64,000 nucleotides of DNA from Bog-756 sp963738545 (GCA_963738545.1 CAVTXA010000007.1:930001-994000); one strand, 5' to 3'; shown: positions 17,363 through 26,482, counted from the first letter of the stretch. Made by a program: numbers and translations. The notes: generated from the letters alone by a model not told the origin.

Positions 17363-19309
17363 ATGAGCATGGGCGGGCACGGGATGGGGGGCGGGGGCGG
17401 CCAGTTCGGCGGCGTCATGCGGTCTATGCGCCGGGACGATTCGGTCACCCAACAGCGGGTCACCAAGGGCACGGCCCGGCGGATGATCCAGTTCGCCCGC
17501 CCCTACCGGTCCATCCTCATCTGGTTCCTGGTCCTGGTGGTCATCGATGCGGTCATCGGGGTGGTCAATCCCCTCCTGTTCCGATCCATCATCGACAACG
17601 GCATCCCCGAGCACAACAAGTCCCTGATCATCGGTCTGGCCGCCGTGGCCGCGGTGCTGGCCATCGTCGACACCGGCCTGTCCATCGGCATCCGCTACGT
17701 CTCGGCCAAGGTCGGCGAGGGACTCATCTTCGACATGCGGTCCAAGGTCTTCGAGCACATCCAGAAGATGCCCATCGCCTTTTTCACCCGTACCCAGACC
17801 GGTGCGCTGATCAGCCGACTCAACAACGACGTCATCGGGGCCCAACAGGCGTTCACCGACACGCTATCTTCGGTGGTGTCCAACCTCATCAGTGTCACCC
17901 TGGTGCTGATCGTCATGTTCCTGCTGTCGTGGCAGATCACCCTCATCAGCCTCGTCATCCTGCCCATCTTCGTCCTGCCGGCCAAGCGGGTGGGACGACG
18001 GCTGTCGTCGATCACCCGTGAGTCCTACGGGCTCAACGCCCAGATGAACAACACCATGACCGAGCGGTTCAACGTCTCGGGGGCCCTGCTGGTCAAGCTG
18101 TTCGGACGACCCCACCAGGAGCGGGATGAGTTCGAGCAGAAGGCCGGCCGGGTGCGGGACATCGGCATCACCCAGGCCATGTACGCCCGGTTCTTCATCG
18201 CCGCCCTCACCCTGACGGCAGCCCTGGCCACGGCGGTGGTCTACGGCTGGGGCGGTATCCAGGTGGTCGACGGCACCCTGAAGCTGGGGACGGTCGTGGC
18301 ACTGGCCGCCTACCTGACCCGCCTCTACGGCCCCCTCACCGCGCTGTCCAACGTGCAGATCGACGTCATGACGGCACTGGTCTCCTTCGACCGGGTCTTC
18401 GAGGTCCTCGACCTGCCGCCCATGATCCAGGAGAAGCCCGACGCCCGTCCGGTGCCCCCGGGTCCGGCCCGCATCGAGTTCGAGCACGTCGACTTCCGGT
18501 ATCCGGCGGCCGAGGAGGTCTCGTTGGCCTCCCTGGAGTCGGTGGCCGTCTTGGACACCACCGTCTCCCAACAGGTGCTCTTCGATGTCACCTTCACCGC
18601 CGAGCCGGGCCAGCTGGTGGCGCTGGTCGGTCCGTCCGGTGCCGGCAAGACCACCATCAGCCAACTGCTCCCCCGCCTCTACGACGTCCGGTCGGGGTCC
18701 ATCCGCATCAACGGCCTCGACGTGCGCGACACCACCTCGGCCTCGTTGACCTCCACCATCGGCGTGGTCACCCAGGATGCCCACCTGTTCCACGACACCA
18801 TCCGAGGCAACCTGCTCTACGCCAAGCCCGACGCCACCGGCGGCGAGATCGAGGCGGCCCTGGCCGGCGCCCAGATCGCCACCATGGTCTCCACGCTCCC
18901 CGACGGCCTGGACACGGTGGTGGGCGACCGGGGCTACCGCCTGTCGGGGGGCGAGAAGCAGCGGATCGCCCTCGCCCGGATCCTGCTCAAAGCACCCGAG
19001 GTGGTGGTGCTGGACGAGGCCACCGCCCACCTCGACTCGGAGTCCGAGGCCGCGGTGCAGGCGGCCCTCGCCACCGCGTTGCGGGGACGGACCTCACTGG
19101 TCATCGCCCACCGGCTGTCCACCGTGCGCGAGGCCGACGTGATCTTGGTGCTCGACCACGGACGCATCGTCGAGCGCGGGCGCCACGACGAGCTGCTAGC
19201 CGCCGGGGGGCAGTACGCCGAGCTCTACCGCATCCAGTTCGAGCGGCAGGAGCGGGGCGGCTCCGGGCCGCAGCCCGGAGCCGACGACCCCGACGGTTTC
19301 CCTTCGTGA
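17363..19309 (+). CDS. ABC exporter, fused permease and ATPase
   Basis: This is a 648-residue half-transporter. A Gly/Met-rich N-terminus (residues 1-20) precedes the six-helix exporter domain with FRSIIDNGIPEHN and the coupling segment IQKMPIAFFTRTQTG. The nucleotide-binding domain has Walker A GPSGAGKTT, Q-loop VVTQDAHLF, signature LSGGEKQRIALAR, Walker B VVVLDEATAHLD and the switch His in IAHRLST. All catalytic residues are intact, so it should form an active homodimer exporting a lipid, drug or peptide. An insert with SLASLESVAVLDT sits just before the ABC domain. The gene stands alone. Confidence 0.93.
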   Translation: MSMGGHGMGGGGGQFGGVMRSMRRDDSVTQQRVTKGTARRMIQFARPYRSILIWFLVLVVIDAVIGVVNPLLFRSIIDNGIPEHNKSLIIGLAAVAAVLAIVDTGLSIGIRYVSAKVGEGLIFDMRSKVFEHIQKMPIAFFTRTQTGALISRLNNDVIGAQQAFTDTLSSVVSNLISVTLVLIVMFLLSWQITLISLVILPIFVLPAKRVGRRLSSITRESYGLNAQMNNTMTERFNVSGALLVKLFGRPHQERDEFEQKAGRVRDIGITQAMYARFFIAALTLTAALATAVVYGWGGIQVVDGTLKLGTVVALAAYLTRLYGPLTALSNVQIDVMTALVSFDRVFEVLDLPPMIQEKPDARPVPPGPARIEFEHVDFRYPAAEEVSLASLESVAVLDTTVSQQVLFDVTFTAEPGQLVALVGPSGAGKTTISQLLPRLYDVRSGSIRINGLDVRDTTSASLTSTIGVVTQDAHLFHDTIRGNLLYAKPDATGGEIEAALAGAQIATMVSTLPDGLDTVVGDRGYRLSGGEKQRIALARILLKAPEVVVLDEATAHLDSESEAAVQAALATALRGRTSLVIAHRLSTVREADVILVLDHGRIVERGRHDELLAAGGQYAELYRIQFERQERGGSGPQPGADDPDGFPS

Positions 19310-19346
19310 CCTGATCCGGGTCGAGCGAGCGGGACCGGGGGCCCGA

Positions 19347-19532
19347 CTACGCCGCTTCGCCGACGCAGAGCGAGGCCTCGCCCTTGTCGTGGACGTCGCC
19401 CAGGTCCAACTCGCGGTCCGAGGACCACGCCTGCTGACGGGCCATGGTGGCCCGCTCGGCCCACTCGGGCCGGACGCGGTCGACGGTCGTGGTGATCTCG
19501 CCGGCCGCTTCTCGGTGTTGGTGTTCGTACAT
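19347..19532 (-). CDS. Small hypothetical protein, 61 residues
   Basis: The ATG at 19530-19532 follows GTAGGAAGCA, a good ribosome-binding site. The product is hydrophilic and charged (MYEHQHREAAGEIT, then DRVRPEWAERATMARQQ and LDLGDVHDKGEASLCVG), with no membrane segment and one Cys near the end. I do not recognise the family. Strong RBS, biased third positions and position between a plus-strand exporter and a second small gene support a real gene. Confidence 0.5.
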   Translation of the reverse strand: MYEHQHREAAGEITTTVDRVRPEWAERATMARQQAWSSDRELDLGDVHDKGEASLCVGEAA

Positions 19533-19735
19533 TGCTTCCTACTTTCGGTGTTGCTGATGTGTGGGGGCCCGACGGACCGCCGCCACCGGTGGAGCCGGCG
19601 CACGGCCGTGCCGTGGGCAGTGGGGCAGGGGTGAGCGACGAGGAAACGTGTCTTCGTCGATCCGGCCGGTGCATCGGGCCGATGACAGGGGTGAGGGACG
19701 ACGGGGCGCTTCGTGGCGTTGGCTCCCGGTACAAC

Positions 19736-19766
19736 AAAAAAGGAGCCGCTCCTAAGAAGCGACTCC
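19736..19766 (-). terminator. Intrinsic terminator of the small gene at 19797
   Basis: On the minus strand a nine-base-pair stem (19758-19766 with 19742-19750, one G-T pair) with a seven-base loop is followed by six T (19736-19741). This is the clearest canonical terminator in the window and lies 31 bases after the small gene's stop. Confidence 0.85.
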
Positions 19767-19796
19767 TCGACGGTTCCAGACCTTGTCAGTGTCTGT

Positions 19797-19982
19797 TCAG
19801 TCCGTCGAGAGCGCCTCCCGTACTGCCTTGGCACTGGATACGAGCGCATCCTTGCTGCAGGCGGTGGAGATTCCGGCAATCGATACAGCCATGGAGGGAG
19901 GGCCCGAATCGACCAGCTTCTGGTCGTCGTCGCCCTTCGGCCCCTGCTTTGACGGATTGCCCATGTCCCTCACGCAGTTCAT
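19797..19982 (-). CDS. Small hypothetical protein, 55-61 residues
   Basis: Two ATGs are possible: 19982 (no RBS) and 19964, seven codons in and preceded by GTGAGGG. I favour the inner one, giving about 55 residues: MGNPSKQGPKGDDDQKLVD, then MAVSIAGISTACSKDALV and a short helical tail ending ALSTD. The N-terminal third is basic and disordered-looking; the second half is a hydrophobic, Ala/Ser-rich helix without full membrane-segment length. The hexamer TACAAT at 19980-19985 could be a -10 box, which would start the mRNA only a few bases before the inner ATG. The intrinsic terminator downstream makes this a complete small transcription unit. Confidence 0.5.
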   Translation of the reverse strand: MNCVRDMGNPSKQGPKGDDDQKLVDSGPPSMAVSIAGISTACSKDALVSSAKAVREALSTD

Positions 19983-20151
19983 TGTAGCGGACCAACCACC
20001 CCGAGCGAGATCATTGCCCGAATATCCACGTCATGGTGGTCGTGGGGGGGCCGAAACCGGCCCCGGGCACCGGGTGGGGTGGGACACGGCCAGGTCCGCG
20101 GCACGGACCGACCGGTGCGGAGGGCGACAACCGGGCCGTTACCGTTGGCCC

Positions 20152-21450
20152 GTGGCCCGGTTCGTCGTCGACATCACCCCCCTGCGGCGCTACCGGCACT
20201 TCCGACGCCTCTGGGCCGGCCAGGTGATCTCGGGCCTGGGGTCGCAGCTGACCCTGGTGGCGGTGTCGTTCCAGGCCTACGCCCTGACCCACTCCACCTT
20301 GGTGGTGGGACTGATCGGCCTGGCCCAACTCGTCCCCCTACTGGCCGGTGCGCTCTGGGGCGGGACCCTGGCCGACGCCGTGGATCGGCGGAAGGTCCTG
20401 GTCCTCACCCAGGTGGCCATGGCGGCCGCCGTGTTGGGCCTCGTGGTCAACGCCTCGCTCGCCCACCCCGCCGTCTGGCCCCTGTTCGTGTGCTCGGGCG
20501 CCGGTGCCGGGTTCCAGGGGGTGGACTGGCCGGCCCGAAGGGCGGCCCTGCCCATGCTGGTCGAGGCGGCCGACGTCACGGCGGCCATCGCCCTGCAGAC
20601 CAGCATCCAGCAGCTGGCTCTCGTGGCCGGACCGGCCCTGGCCGGGGTGCTCATCGCCACCATCGGGCTGGGCGCCGTGTACGGCATCGACGTGGCCACC
20701 TACGCCGTGGCCCTGCTGGCCGCCGCGCTCCTGCCCGCTCTGGTGCCGTCCGGCGGGGGCACGCCGATGGGGCTGCGGTCCATGACCGAGGGCTTCGCCC
20801 ACCTCCGTGGCCAGAAGCTGCTGTCGGCCACCTACTGGATCGACCTCAACGCCATGATCTTCGGCATGCCGAGGGCCGTGTTCCCCGCCCTCGGCACCGG
20901 GCTGTTCGGCGGAGGCGCCGGAGTGGTCGGACTGCTCTACGCCGCCCCGGGGGCGGGCTCGCTGATCGGCTCGCTCTTCACCGGGTGGTGCGCCCGGGTC
21001 CGCCATCAGGGTCGGGCCATCGCCGCCTGCGTGACCATCTGGGGTGTCACCATCGCCCTGTTCGGGATCATCCCCGTGCTTTGGATCGGCCTCACCCTCC
21101 TGGCCCTGGCCGGGGCGGCCGATGTCGTCTCGGCCGTGTTCCGCCAGGCCGTCCAGCAACGGGCGGTGCCCGAGCACCTCCAGGGTCGGCTGTCGGGGAC
21201 GTTCTTCGCCGTGGTGGCCGGCGGCCCCCGCCTCGGGGACGCCGAGACCGGCCTGGCCGCGGCCGTGGGCGGTCCCCAGTTCGCCGTGTGGTCGGGGGGA
21301 CTGGCCTGTGTCATCGGGGTGGGCGTCCTGTTGTGGCGGGTTCCCGAGCTCTGGCACGACGCCGGCGGGGGCCAGCCCCTGCCCGAGGGCGCCGAGGCCG
21401 AGGCCATCGCCGAAATCACCTCCGAGCTGGGCGAGGGCGAGCCCCTGTAG
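20152..21450 (+). CDS. MFS transporter (12-helix, EntS/MFS_3-like)
   Basis: The frame is open upstream, but the GTG at 20152 gives a standard N-terminus, RRYRHFRRLWAGQVISGLGSQL, and 432 residues. The helix 2-3 loop GGTLADAVDRRKVL is the MFS signature (GxxaDr.dRr), and GFQGVDWPARRAALP matches the MFS_3/EntS subgroup, in which several members export siderophores or drugs. About 12 hydrophobic segments can be counted. The C-terminus is acidic (EAEAIAEITSELGEGE). The substrate is unknown. It is separated from the next MFS gene by a regulated intergenic region, so the two are probably independent units. Confidence 0.87.
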   Translation: MARFVVDITPLRRYRHFRRLWAGQVISGLGSQLTLVAVSFQAYALTHSTLVVGLIGLAQLVPLLAGALWGGTLADAVDRRKVLVLTQVAMAAAVLGLVVNASLAHPAVWPLFVCSGAGAGFQGVDWPARRAALPMLVEAADVTAAIALQTSIQQLALVAGPALAGVLIATIGLGAVYGIDVATYAVALLAAALLPALVPSGGGTPMGLRSMTEGFAHLRGQKLLSATYWIDLNAMIFGMPRAVFPALGTGLFGGGAGVVGLLYAAPGAGSLIGSLFTGWCARVRHQGRAIAACVTIWGVTIALFGIIPVLWIGLTLLALAGAADVVSAVFRQAVQQRAVPEHLQGRLSGTFFAVVAGGPRLGDAETGLAAAVGGPQFAVWSGGLACVIGVGVLLWRVPELWHDAGGGQPLPEGAEAEAIAEITSELGEGEPL

Positions 21451-21497
21451 GGCCGGCCCGGCCGTGCAAGGAAGTGGAGCTGTCATTCCGTTTGTGC

Positions 21498-21524
21498 TAC
21501 GGTAAGCGGAGCTTCCGCTCCGTA
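21498..21524 (+). promoter_or_regulatory. Palindromic operator for the MFS/TetR operon
   Basis: The core AGCGGA-GCT-TCCGCT is a perfect 15-base palindrome (21505-21519), with outer arms TACGG and CCGTA. It lies about 80 bases upstream of the MFS start in the only gap of the operon. TACGGT preceded by TGC could be an extended -10. The likely ligand is the TetR protein encoded at 23069. Confidence 0.65.
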
Positions 21525-21602
21525 TCAGGCGTGAACGCCTCACCGCAGCAGAGCAGCCAAGCAATAGAACAGCCACCTCCACCCCCCGACGGACAGGACC
21601 CC

Positions 21603-23072
21603 ATGACCAGAACCTCCGAACGGGTCGGCTACCAGGCCACCTTCGCCGTCCTTCTCTTAGCCGTGATCGCCTACTCCCTGCTGCAGTCCCTGGTGGTCCC
21701 GGTCCTCCACACCTTCCAGACCGACCTGCACACCTCCCAGGCCACGGCGACCTGGCTGCTGACGGTCTTTCTGCTGTCCGCCTCGATCTTCACCCCCATC
21801 CTCGGCCGGGTGGGCGACATGGTGGGCAAGGAGCGCATGCTGGTGGTCACGCTGCTGACCCTGGCCACGGGCACCGTCCTCGCCGGCCTGGCCCACTCCA
21901 TCGGCCTCATGATCGTGGCCCGGGCCATCCAGGGTGTGGGCGGGGCCGTGCTGCCCCTCTCGTTCGGGATCATCCGTGACGAGTTCCCGGCGACCAAGGT
22001 GGCCACCGGAGTCGGCATCGTGGCCGCCATGGCCGCGGTGGGCGGCGGGGCGGGCATCGTGTTGGCCGGCCCCATCGTCAACCACCTCAACTACCACTGG
22101 CTCTTCTGGTTCCCGCTCATGATCTCCGCCGTCGCCGCGGTGTGTGCCTTCTTCTTCGTCCCCGAGTCACCGGTGCGCACCCCGGGCAAGATCAGCTGGT
22201 GGGGAGCGGTCCTCCTCTCCGGATGGCTGGTCGCCCTCCTGGTCGGGGTGAGCGAGGCACCCACCTGGGGCTGGGGCTCGGCCAGGGTGCTCGGACTCCT
22301 GGCCCTGGCCGTGATCCTCGGTGTGGCCTGGGTGATCGTCGAGTACCACTCGAGAGAGCCGCTGGTGGACATGCGGATGATGCGGGTGCCGGCGGTGTGG
22401 ACCAACAACCTGGTGGCCCTGCTCCTCGGCGTGGGGATGTACTCGGCCATCGGCTTCATCCCCCAGTTCCTGCAGACGCCGAGCTCGAACGGCTACGGCT
22501 TCGGGGCCAGCATCATCCAGTCGGGGCTGTACCTCCTGCCCCTGACCGTGACCATGTTCATCGTGGGCATGCTGTCGGGCAGGATCGCCGCAGCGATCGG
22601 CTCCAAGGCGGCGGTGGTGATCGGGTCGGTGTTCTCCCTCTTCGGCTACCTCATCTTGGCCTTCGCCCACACCCACCCCTGGGAGATCTACACGGCCAGC
22701 GCCCTGCTGGGCATCGGGATCGGCCTGGCCTTCGCCGCCATGTCCAATCTGATCGTCCAAGCCGTCCCCCCCGCCCAGACCGGTGTGGCCAGCGGGATGA
22801 ACGCCAACATCCGCACCATCGGGGGTGCCATCGGTGCCGGCATCATGTCCAGCATCGTCACCTCGACCCTGCTGCACAGCGGCTACCCGGCCGAGACCGG
22901 CTACCGCGACGGCTTCGCCTTCCTGGCCGCCGTGACCGCGGTGGCCATCGTGGCCGGCGTGCTGATCCCGACCTCGCCCAAAGTGCCCGCCGGCGAGGAC
23001 CAGGACCACCATGTCCACCTCGAGCACGCCGAGCTGGCCCTCGTGCCCGGCGGCACCATCGCCGAAGGATGA
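21603..23072 (+). CDS. MFS drug:H+ antiporter, DHA2 type (14 helices)
   Basis: This is a 489-residue protein with an ATG behind GGACAGGA. Helix 2 and the loop give FTPILGRVGDMVGKER (motif A), and IVARAIQGVGGAVLPLSFG is the motif typical of DHA2 multidrug efflux proteins, as is GIVLAGPIVNHLNYHWLFW (helix 5 motif C region). About 14 membrane segments are present, followed by a short His-rich tail (EDQDHHVHLEH). It overlaps the TetR gene by four bases (ATGA). Efflux of a hydrophobic compound that also acts as inducer of the repressor is the likely role. Confidence 0.92.
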   Translation: MTRTSERVGYQATFAVLLLAVIAYSLLQSLVVPVLHTFQTDLHTSQATATWLLTVFLLSASIFTPILGRVGDMVGKERMLVVTLLTLATGTVLAGLAHSIGLMIVARAIQGVGGAVLPLSFGIIRDEFPATKVATGVGIVAAMAAVGGGAGIVLAGPIVNHLNYHWLFWFPLMISAVAAVCAFFFVPESPVRTPGKISWWGAVLLSGWLVALLVGVSEAPTWGWGSARVLGLLALAVILGVAWVIVEYHSREPLVDMRMMRVPAVWTNNLVALLLGVGMYSAIGFIPQFLQTPSSNGYGFGASIIQSGLYLLPLTVTMFIVGMLSGRIAAAIGSKAAVVIGSVFSLFGYLILAFAHTHPWEIYTASALLGIGIGLAFAAMSNLIVQAVPPAQTGVASGMNANIRTIGGAIGAGIMSSIVTSTLLHSGYPAETGYRDGFAFLAAVTAVAIVAGVLIPTSPKVPAGEDQDHHVHLEHAELALVPGGTIAEG

Positions 23073-23782
23073 CCACGACCCCGGCCACCGTCCGTGGGTC
23101 GGCGGGCCTCGGCTCCGATGAGATCCTCGACCAGGAGCCCACCCTGCGTCGGGATGCCGCCCGCAACCGGAACAAGATCCTCCAGGCGGCGCGGGCCGCC
23201 TTCGACGAGGAGGGCGTGGACGTCGGCGTGGAGGTCATCGCCCAACGGGCCGGGGTCGGCGTGGGCACCCTCTACCGGCGCTTCCCCACCAAGGAGCTCC
23301 TGATCGAGGCCGTGGTGTCCGAGGTGCTCGACGCCGTGCTGTCGGCGGCCCGGACCGCTCTGGCCAACGAGTCGGCGGCCGACGGCTTCACCGAGTACCT
23401 CCGGGCCGTGGGCCAGCTCCAGTTCGAACACGCCGGGTGCTTGACCCGGCTGTGGAACGACTCGCCCGGCGAGGTGCGCGACCGGATCGAGGAGGCGGGG
23501 CGCTCACTCCTGGCCCGGGCCCAGGAAGCGGGGGCGGTGCGCACCGACCTGGTCTACGAGGACGTGATCGTCCTGTTCTGGTCGCTGCGGGGGGTCATCG
23601 AGACCACGGCGGCGGTGTCCCCCGAGGCCTGGCTGCGCCACCTCGATCTCCTGGTGATGTCGCTGGCCCCCGGCGGCGAGCCGCTCCGACATGCACCCCT
23701 CACCGCCCAACAGGTGCAAGAAGCCAAGGACGCCGTGGCCCGACGCGAGGCACTCCGGACCCGGCGCGCCGCGCTGGCCTGA
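23069..23782 (+). CDS. TetR-family repressor of the adjacent efflux gene
   Basis: This 237-residue protein's ATG overlaps the MFS stop. The N-terminal helix-turn-helix reads RDAARNRNKILQAAR, then VEVIAQRAGVGVGTLYRRFP, a textbook TetR DNA-binding domain. The C-terminal ligand domain contains LTRLWNDSPGEVRDRI and LFWSLRGVIETTA. Co-transcription with the pump and the perfect palindrome upstream of the pump indicate autorepression. The ligand cannot be predicted. Confidence 0.92.
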   Translation: MTTTPATVRGSAGLGSDEILDQEPTLRRDAARNRNKILQAARAAFDEEGVDVGVEVIAQRAGVGVGTLYRRFPTKELLIEAVVSEVLDAVLSAARTALANESAADGFTEYLRAVGQLQFEHAGCLTRLWNDSPGEVRDRIEEAGRSLLARAQEAGAVRTDLVYEDVIVLFWSLRGVIETTAAVSPEAWLRHLDLLVMSLAPGGEPLRHAPLTAQQVQEAKDAVARREALRTRRAALA

Positions 23783-23906
23783 CCTCCTTCGGACCGGGGA
23801 TCGCGGGGGGAATCTTCGACCGGATCGCGGCGAGATCCCCCATCGACATTCGACCTCAACCGTGCCACCATGGGCAAGGTCGGGGGGCTGAGCGGGAGGT
23901 CATCCG

Positions 23907-25847
23907 ATGGCGCGATCGGTCGACGCAGTCCATGAAGGACGCACCGGCGACGACGAGTCCGAAGCCGGGCCCAACCGACCACCGGGGCGCCCGTCGGCGC
24001 CGGGCCGGCGCCACGCCGGTGCCGCCCGAACCGGCATCTCACTCCTGGCCGCCGTGGCTCTTGTCGGGGGGGTGCTGGCCGCCTCGGCCTACGTGACCGC
24101 CACCACCTCGGGGGCGGCCAACTCCCGCGTGGCCAGCACGAGCACGCCGGTCAACACCATGTACGTGCTCAACCTGAATTCGTCATCGATTCAGTCCTTC
24201 GCCCCCGGGTCCACCGGCAACGTGGCCCCGACCAGCACGGTGTCCGGGGTGGGCACGACCCTGAACACGCCGTACTACATGGCCCTCGACCCGTCGGGGA
24301 ACGTGTGGGTGGCCAACTTCGCCGCCAATACGGTGGTCGAGTACACCCAGACCCAGCTGGCCGTGGGCGGGGCCCCGGCCCCCACGGTGATCCTGAGCAC
24401 CACGGCGGCCAACAGCCTCGATGGACCGTCGTACCTCGCCTTCGACCGGGCCGGTGATCTGTGGGTGGCCAACAAGAGCACCCCCACCACGGGCAGCGTG
24501 GTGGAGTTCACGCCCAGCCAGCTGGCGGCCTCGGGGACACCCACGCCCACGGTCACCATCACCTCCAACGGATCGGGGAGCATCAACCTCCCGGTGTCAC
24601 TGGCCTTCGACGGGCAGGGCAACCTCTGGGTCGGCAACCTCACCGGTAGCGCCACGACCAGCACGATCGTCAGTTTCACCCCGGCGCAGATCAGCGCCTC
24701 CGGTAACCCCACGCCGACCGTCACCATCGGCTCAACCGCCGGCAGCATCACCAACCCGGACGCCCTGGCCATCGACCGCTCGGGCAACCTCTGGGTGGCC
24801 AACGACGTGACACCCGGGAGCGTGGTGGCCTTCTCGCCGAACCAGCTGGCGGCCAGCGGATCGCCGGTGCCCAAGGTCACCCTGACCTCCAACACCACCA
24901 ATATCAGCAATCCCGACGGTCTCACCTTCGACCGCTTCGGGAACCTGTGGGTGGCCAATGCCGCCGGCAACTCCCTGACCTCCTTCTCGCCGGCGCAGCA
25001 GTCGACATCGGGGACCCCCATCCCCACCAGCACGCTCTCGGGCCTCCTGACCGGCCTGGCCGCACCGGACAACGTGCTGTTCGTCCCGGCCACCGGCTAC
25101 ACCCTCGCCGCCTCCGACGGGGGCATCTTCAACTACGGGGGGTCGGGGTTCTTCGGCTCGACCGGGAACATCGCCCTGAACAAGCCGATCGTGGGCATGG
25201 CCCAGTCACCGGACGGTCTGGGCTACTGGCTGGTGGCCACGGACGGCGGGGTCTTCAACTTCGGTGACGCGGCCTTCTTCGGCTCCCACGGCGGTTCGCC
25301 GCTGAACAAGCCCATCGTGGCCATGGCCGCCACCGCCGACGGCAAGGGGTACTGGCTGGCCGCCTCGGACGGGGGCATCTTCACCTACGGCGACGCCCTC
25401 TTCCACGGGTCCCACGGCGGCTCACCGCTCAACAAGCCCATCGTGGGTATGGCGGCCACGCCCGACGGCGGGGGCTACTGGCTGGTGGCCTCGGACGGTG
25501 GCATCTTCACCTACGGCGACGCCACCTTCTTTGGCTCCCACGGCGGCTCACCGCTCAACAAGCCGATCGTGGGCATGGCGGCCACGTCCGACGGCGGGGG
25601 CTACTGGCTGGTGGCCTCGGACGGTGGCATCTTCACCTACGGGAACGCCGGCTTCTACGGCTCGGCCGGGGCCGTCCCGCTCAACAAGCCCATCTTGGGC
25701 ATGGCGGCCACGCCGGACGGCGGGGGGTACTGGCTGGTGGCCTCGGACGGTGGCATCTTCAACTACGGGAACGCCGCCTTCTTCGGCTCCCACGGTGGCT
25801 CACCGCTCAACAAGCCCATCGTTGCCATGTCCGGCCCCTACGGCTGA
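23907..25847 (+). CDS. Exported NHL-like propeller protein with six C-terminal GYWLV repeats
   Basis: This is a 646-residue protein. Residues about 40-70 form a signal segment (ISLLAAVALVGGVLAASAYV) after a basic, Pro-rich lead. Residues about 75-390 hold five or six repeats of the type GNLWVANxxxxSVVEFTPSQL, an SBBP/NHL-like beta-propeller. From 25095 on come six units of about 42 residues, GYWLVASDGGIFTYGDA, then a FGSHGGSPLNKPIVGMA segment. No enzyme motif, LPXTG signal or C-terminal membrane segment is present. The protein is thus two putative propellers in series, secreted or surface-bound. Its relatives at 38192, 40400 and 44024 share only the C-terminal array. Confidence 0.85.
   Translation: MARSVDAVHEGRTGDDESEAGPNRPPGRPSAPGRRHAGAARTGISLLAAVALVGGVLAASAYVTATTSGAANSRVASTSTPVNTMYVLNLNSSSIQSFAPGSTGNVAPTSTVSGVGTTLNTPYYMALDPSGNVWVANFAANTVVEYTQTQLAVGGAPAPTVILSTTAANSLDGPSYLAFDRAGDLWVANKSTPTTGSVVEFTPSQLAASGTPTPTVTITSNGSGSINLPVSLAFDGQGNLWVGNLTGSATTSTIVSFTPAQISASGNPTPTVTIGSTAGSITNPDALAIDRSGNLWVANDVTPGSVVAFSPNQLAASGSPVPKVTLTSNTTNISNPDGLTFDRFGNLWVANAAGNSLTSFSPAQQSTSGTPIPTSTLSGLLTGLAAPDNVLFVPATGYTLAASDGGIFNYGGSGFFGSTGNIALNKPIVGMAQSPDGLGYWLVATDGGVFNFGDAAFFGSHGGSPLNKPIVAMAATADGKGYWLAASDGGIFTYGDALFHGSHGGSPLNKPIVGMAATPDGGGYWLVASDGGIFTYGDATFFGSHGGSPLNKPIVGMAATSDGGGYWLVASDGGIFTYGNAGFYGSAGAVPLNKPILGMAATPDGGGYWLVASDGGIFNYGNAAFFGSHGGSPLNKPIVAMSGPYG
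25095..25844 (+). repeat. Array of six 42-residue GYWLV units
   Basis: The units start at GYTLAAS, GYWLVAT, GYWLAAS and three times GYWLVAS. The last four are nearly identical also at DNA level, much more so than the arrays of the other three genes, which suggests recent homogenisation. Confidence 0.85.
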
Positions 25848-25857
25848 CCGAGACGAC

Positions 25858-25884
25858 CCCCGGCCCGGGGACGCGGGTCCGGGG
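25858..25884. terminator. GC-rich hairpin between convergent genes
   Basis: CCCCGG-CCC pairs with GGG-T-CCGGGG (nine pairs, one bulge, eight-base loop) just after the repeat-protein stop and before the HdeD stop. It has no T-run; it could terminate from both sides. Confidence 0.35.
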
Positions 25885-25897
25885 CGCTGCCTCGTGG

Positions 25898-26482
25898 TCA
25901 GGCGTCGGCCAGATGGCGGAGCTGCAGGGAGAGGGCGATCTCCAACAGGCCGTAGATGATCAGCCAGATCCCCATGATCACGGCGAGGACGTTCAGGGTC
26001 AGATGGGGCCACACCAGGGTCACGATCCCGGCGGCGAAGGCCAGGACCCCCATGCCGATGCGGAAGCCGCGGGCCGGGGAGCCGTGCTCGCTGTAGGCCG
26101 TGAAGAACTCGATGATCCCTCCCACGACCCAGAACAGACCGATCAGGAAGGCCAGGGTGGTCACCGTCTCCTCGGTGTGACGCAGGAAGAGAATGCCGAT
26201 GATCACCGACAACAGGCCGAGCACGGCCATCAGCCACCGGGTCCCGCTGCTGTCCTCGTGGTCGGCGATGGCCAGCACGATGCGGAACAGGCCGGCCACG
26301 AAGAGCCAGATGCCCAACACGATGGCGAAGGCGTAGATGGTGTCTTTGGGTTTGAGCACCACCAGCACCCCGAGGGCCAGGGTGACGATGCCGAAGAACA
26401 GCACCCACCCCCACGATTTTCCGACGATGCGCAGGATGTCCCGCTGCTCCGGTGTGACGTCCAGTCCGCCTGGGCTCGACAT
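25898..26482 (-). CDS. HdeD-family membrane protein
   Basis: This is a 194-residue protein with six hydrophobic segments in three hairpins. VLFFGIVTLALGVLVVLKP and AFAIVLGIWLFVAGLFRIV open the first pair, and the later WLMAVLGLLSVIIGILFL and IMGIWLIIYGLLEI repeat the DUF308 pattern. E. coli HdeD is linked to acid resistance at high cell density; whether that holds in actinobacteria is not known. The ATG is preceded by AAGGGGAGG. It is monocistronic and convergent with the repeat protein. Nothing was seen in the short upstream gap. Confidence 0.87.
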   Translation of the reverse strand: MSSPGGLDVTPEQRDILRIVGKSWGWVLFFGIVTLALGVLVVLKPKDTIYAFAIVLGIWLFVAGLFRIVLAIADHEDSSGTRWLMAVLGLLSVIIGILFLRHTEETVTTLAFLIGLFWVVGGIIEFFTAYSEHGSPARGFRIGMGVLAFAAGIVTLVWPHLTLNVLAVIMGIWLIIYGLLEIALSLQLRHLADA

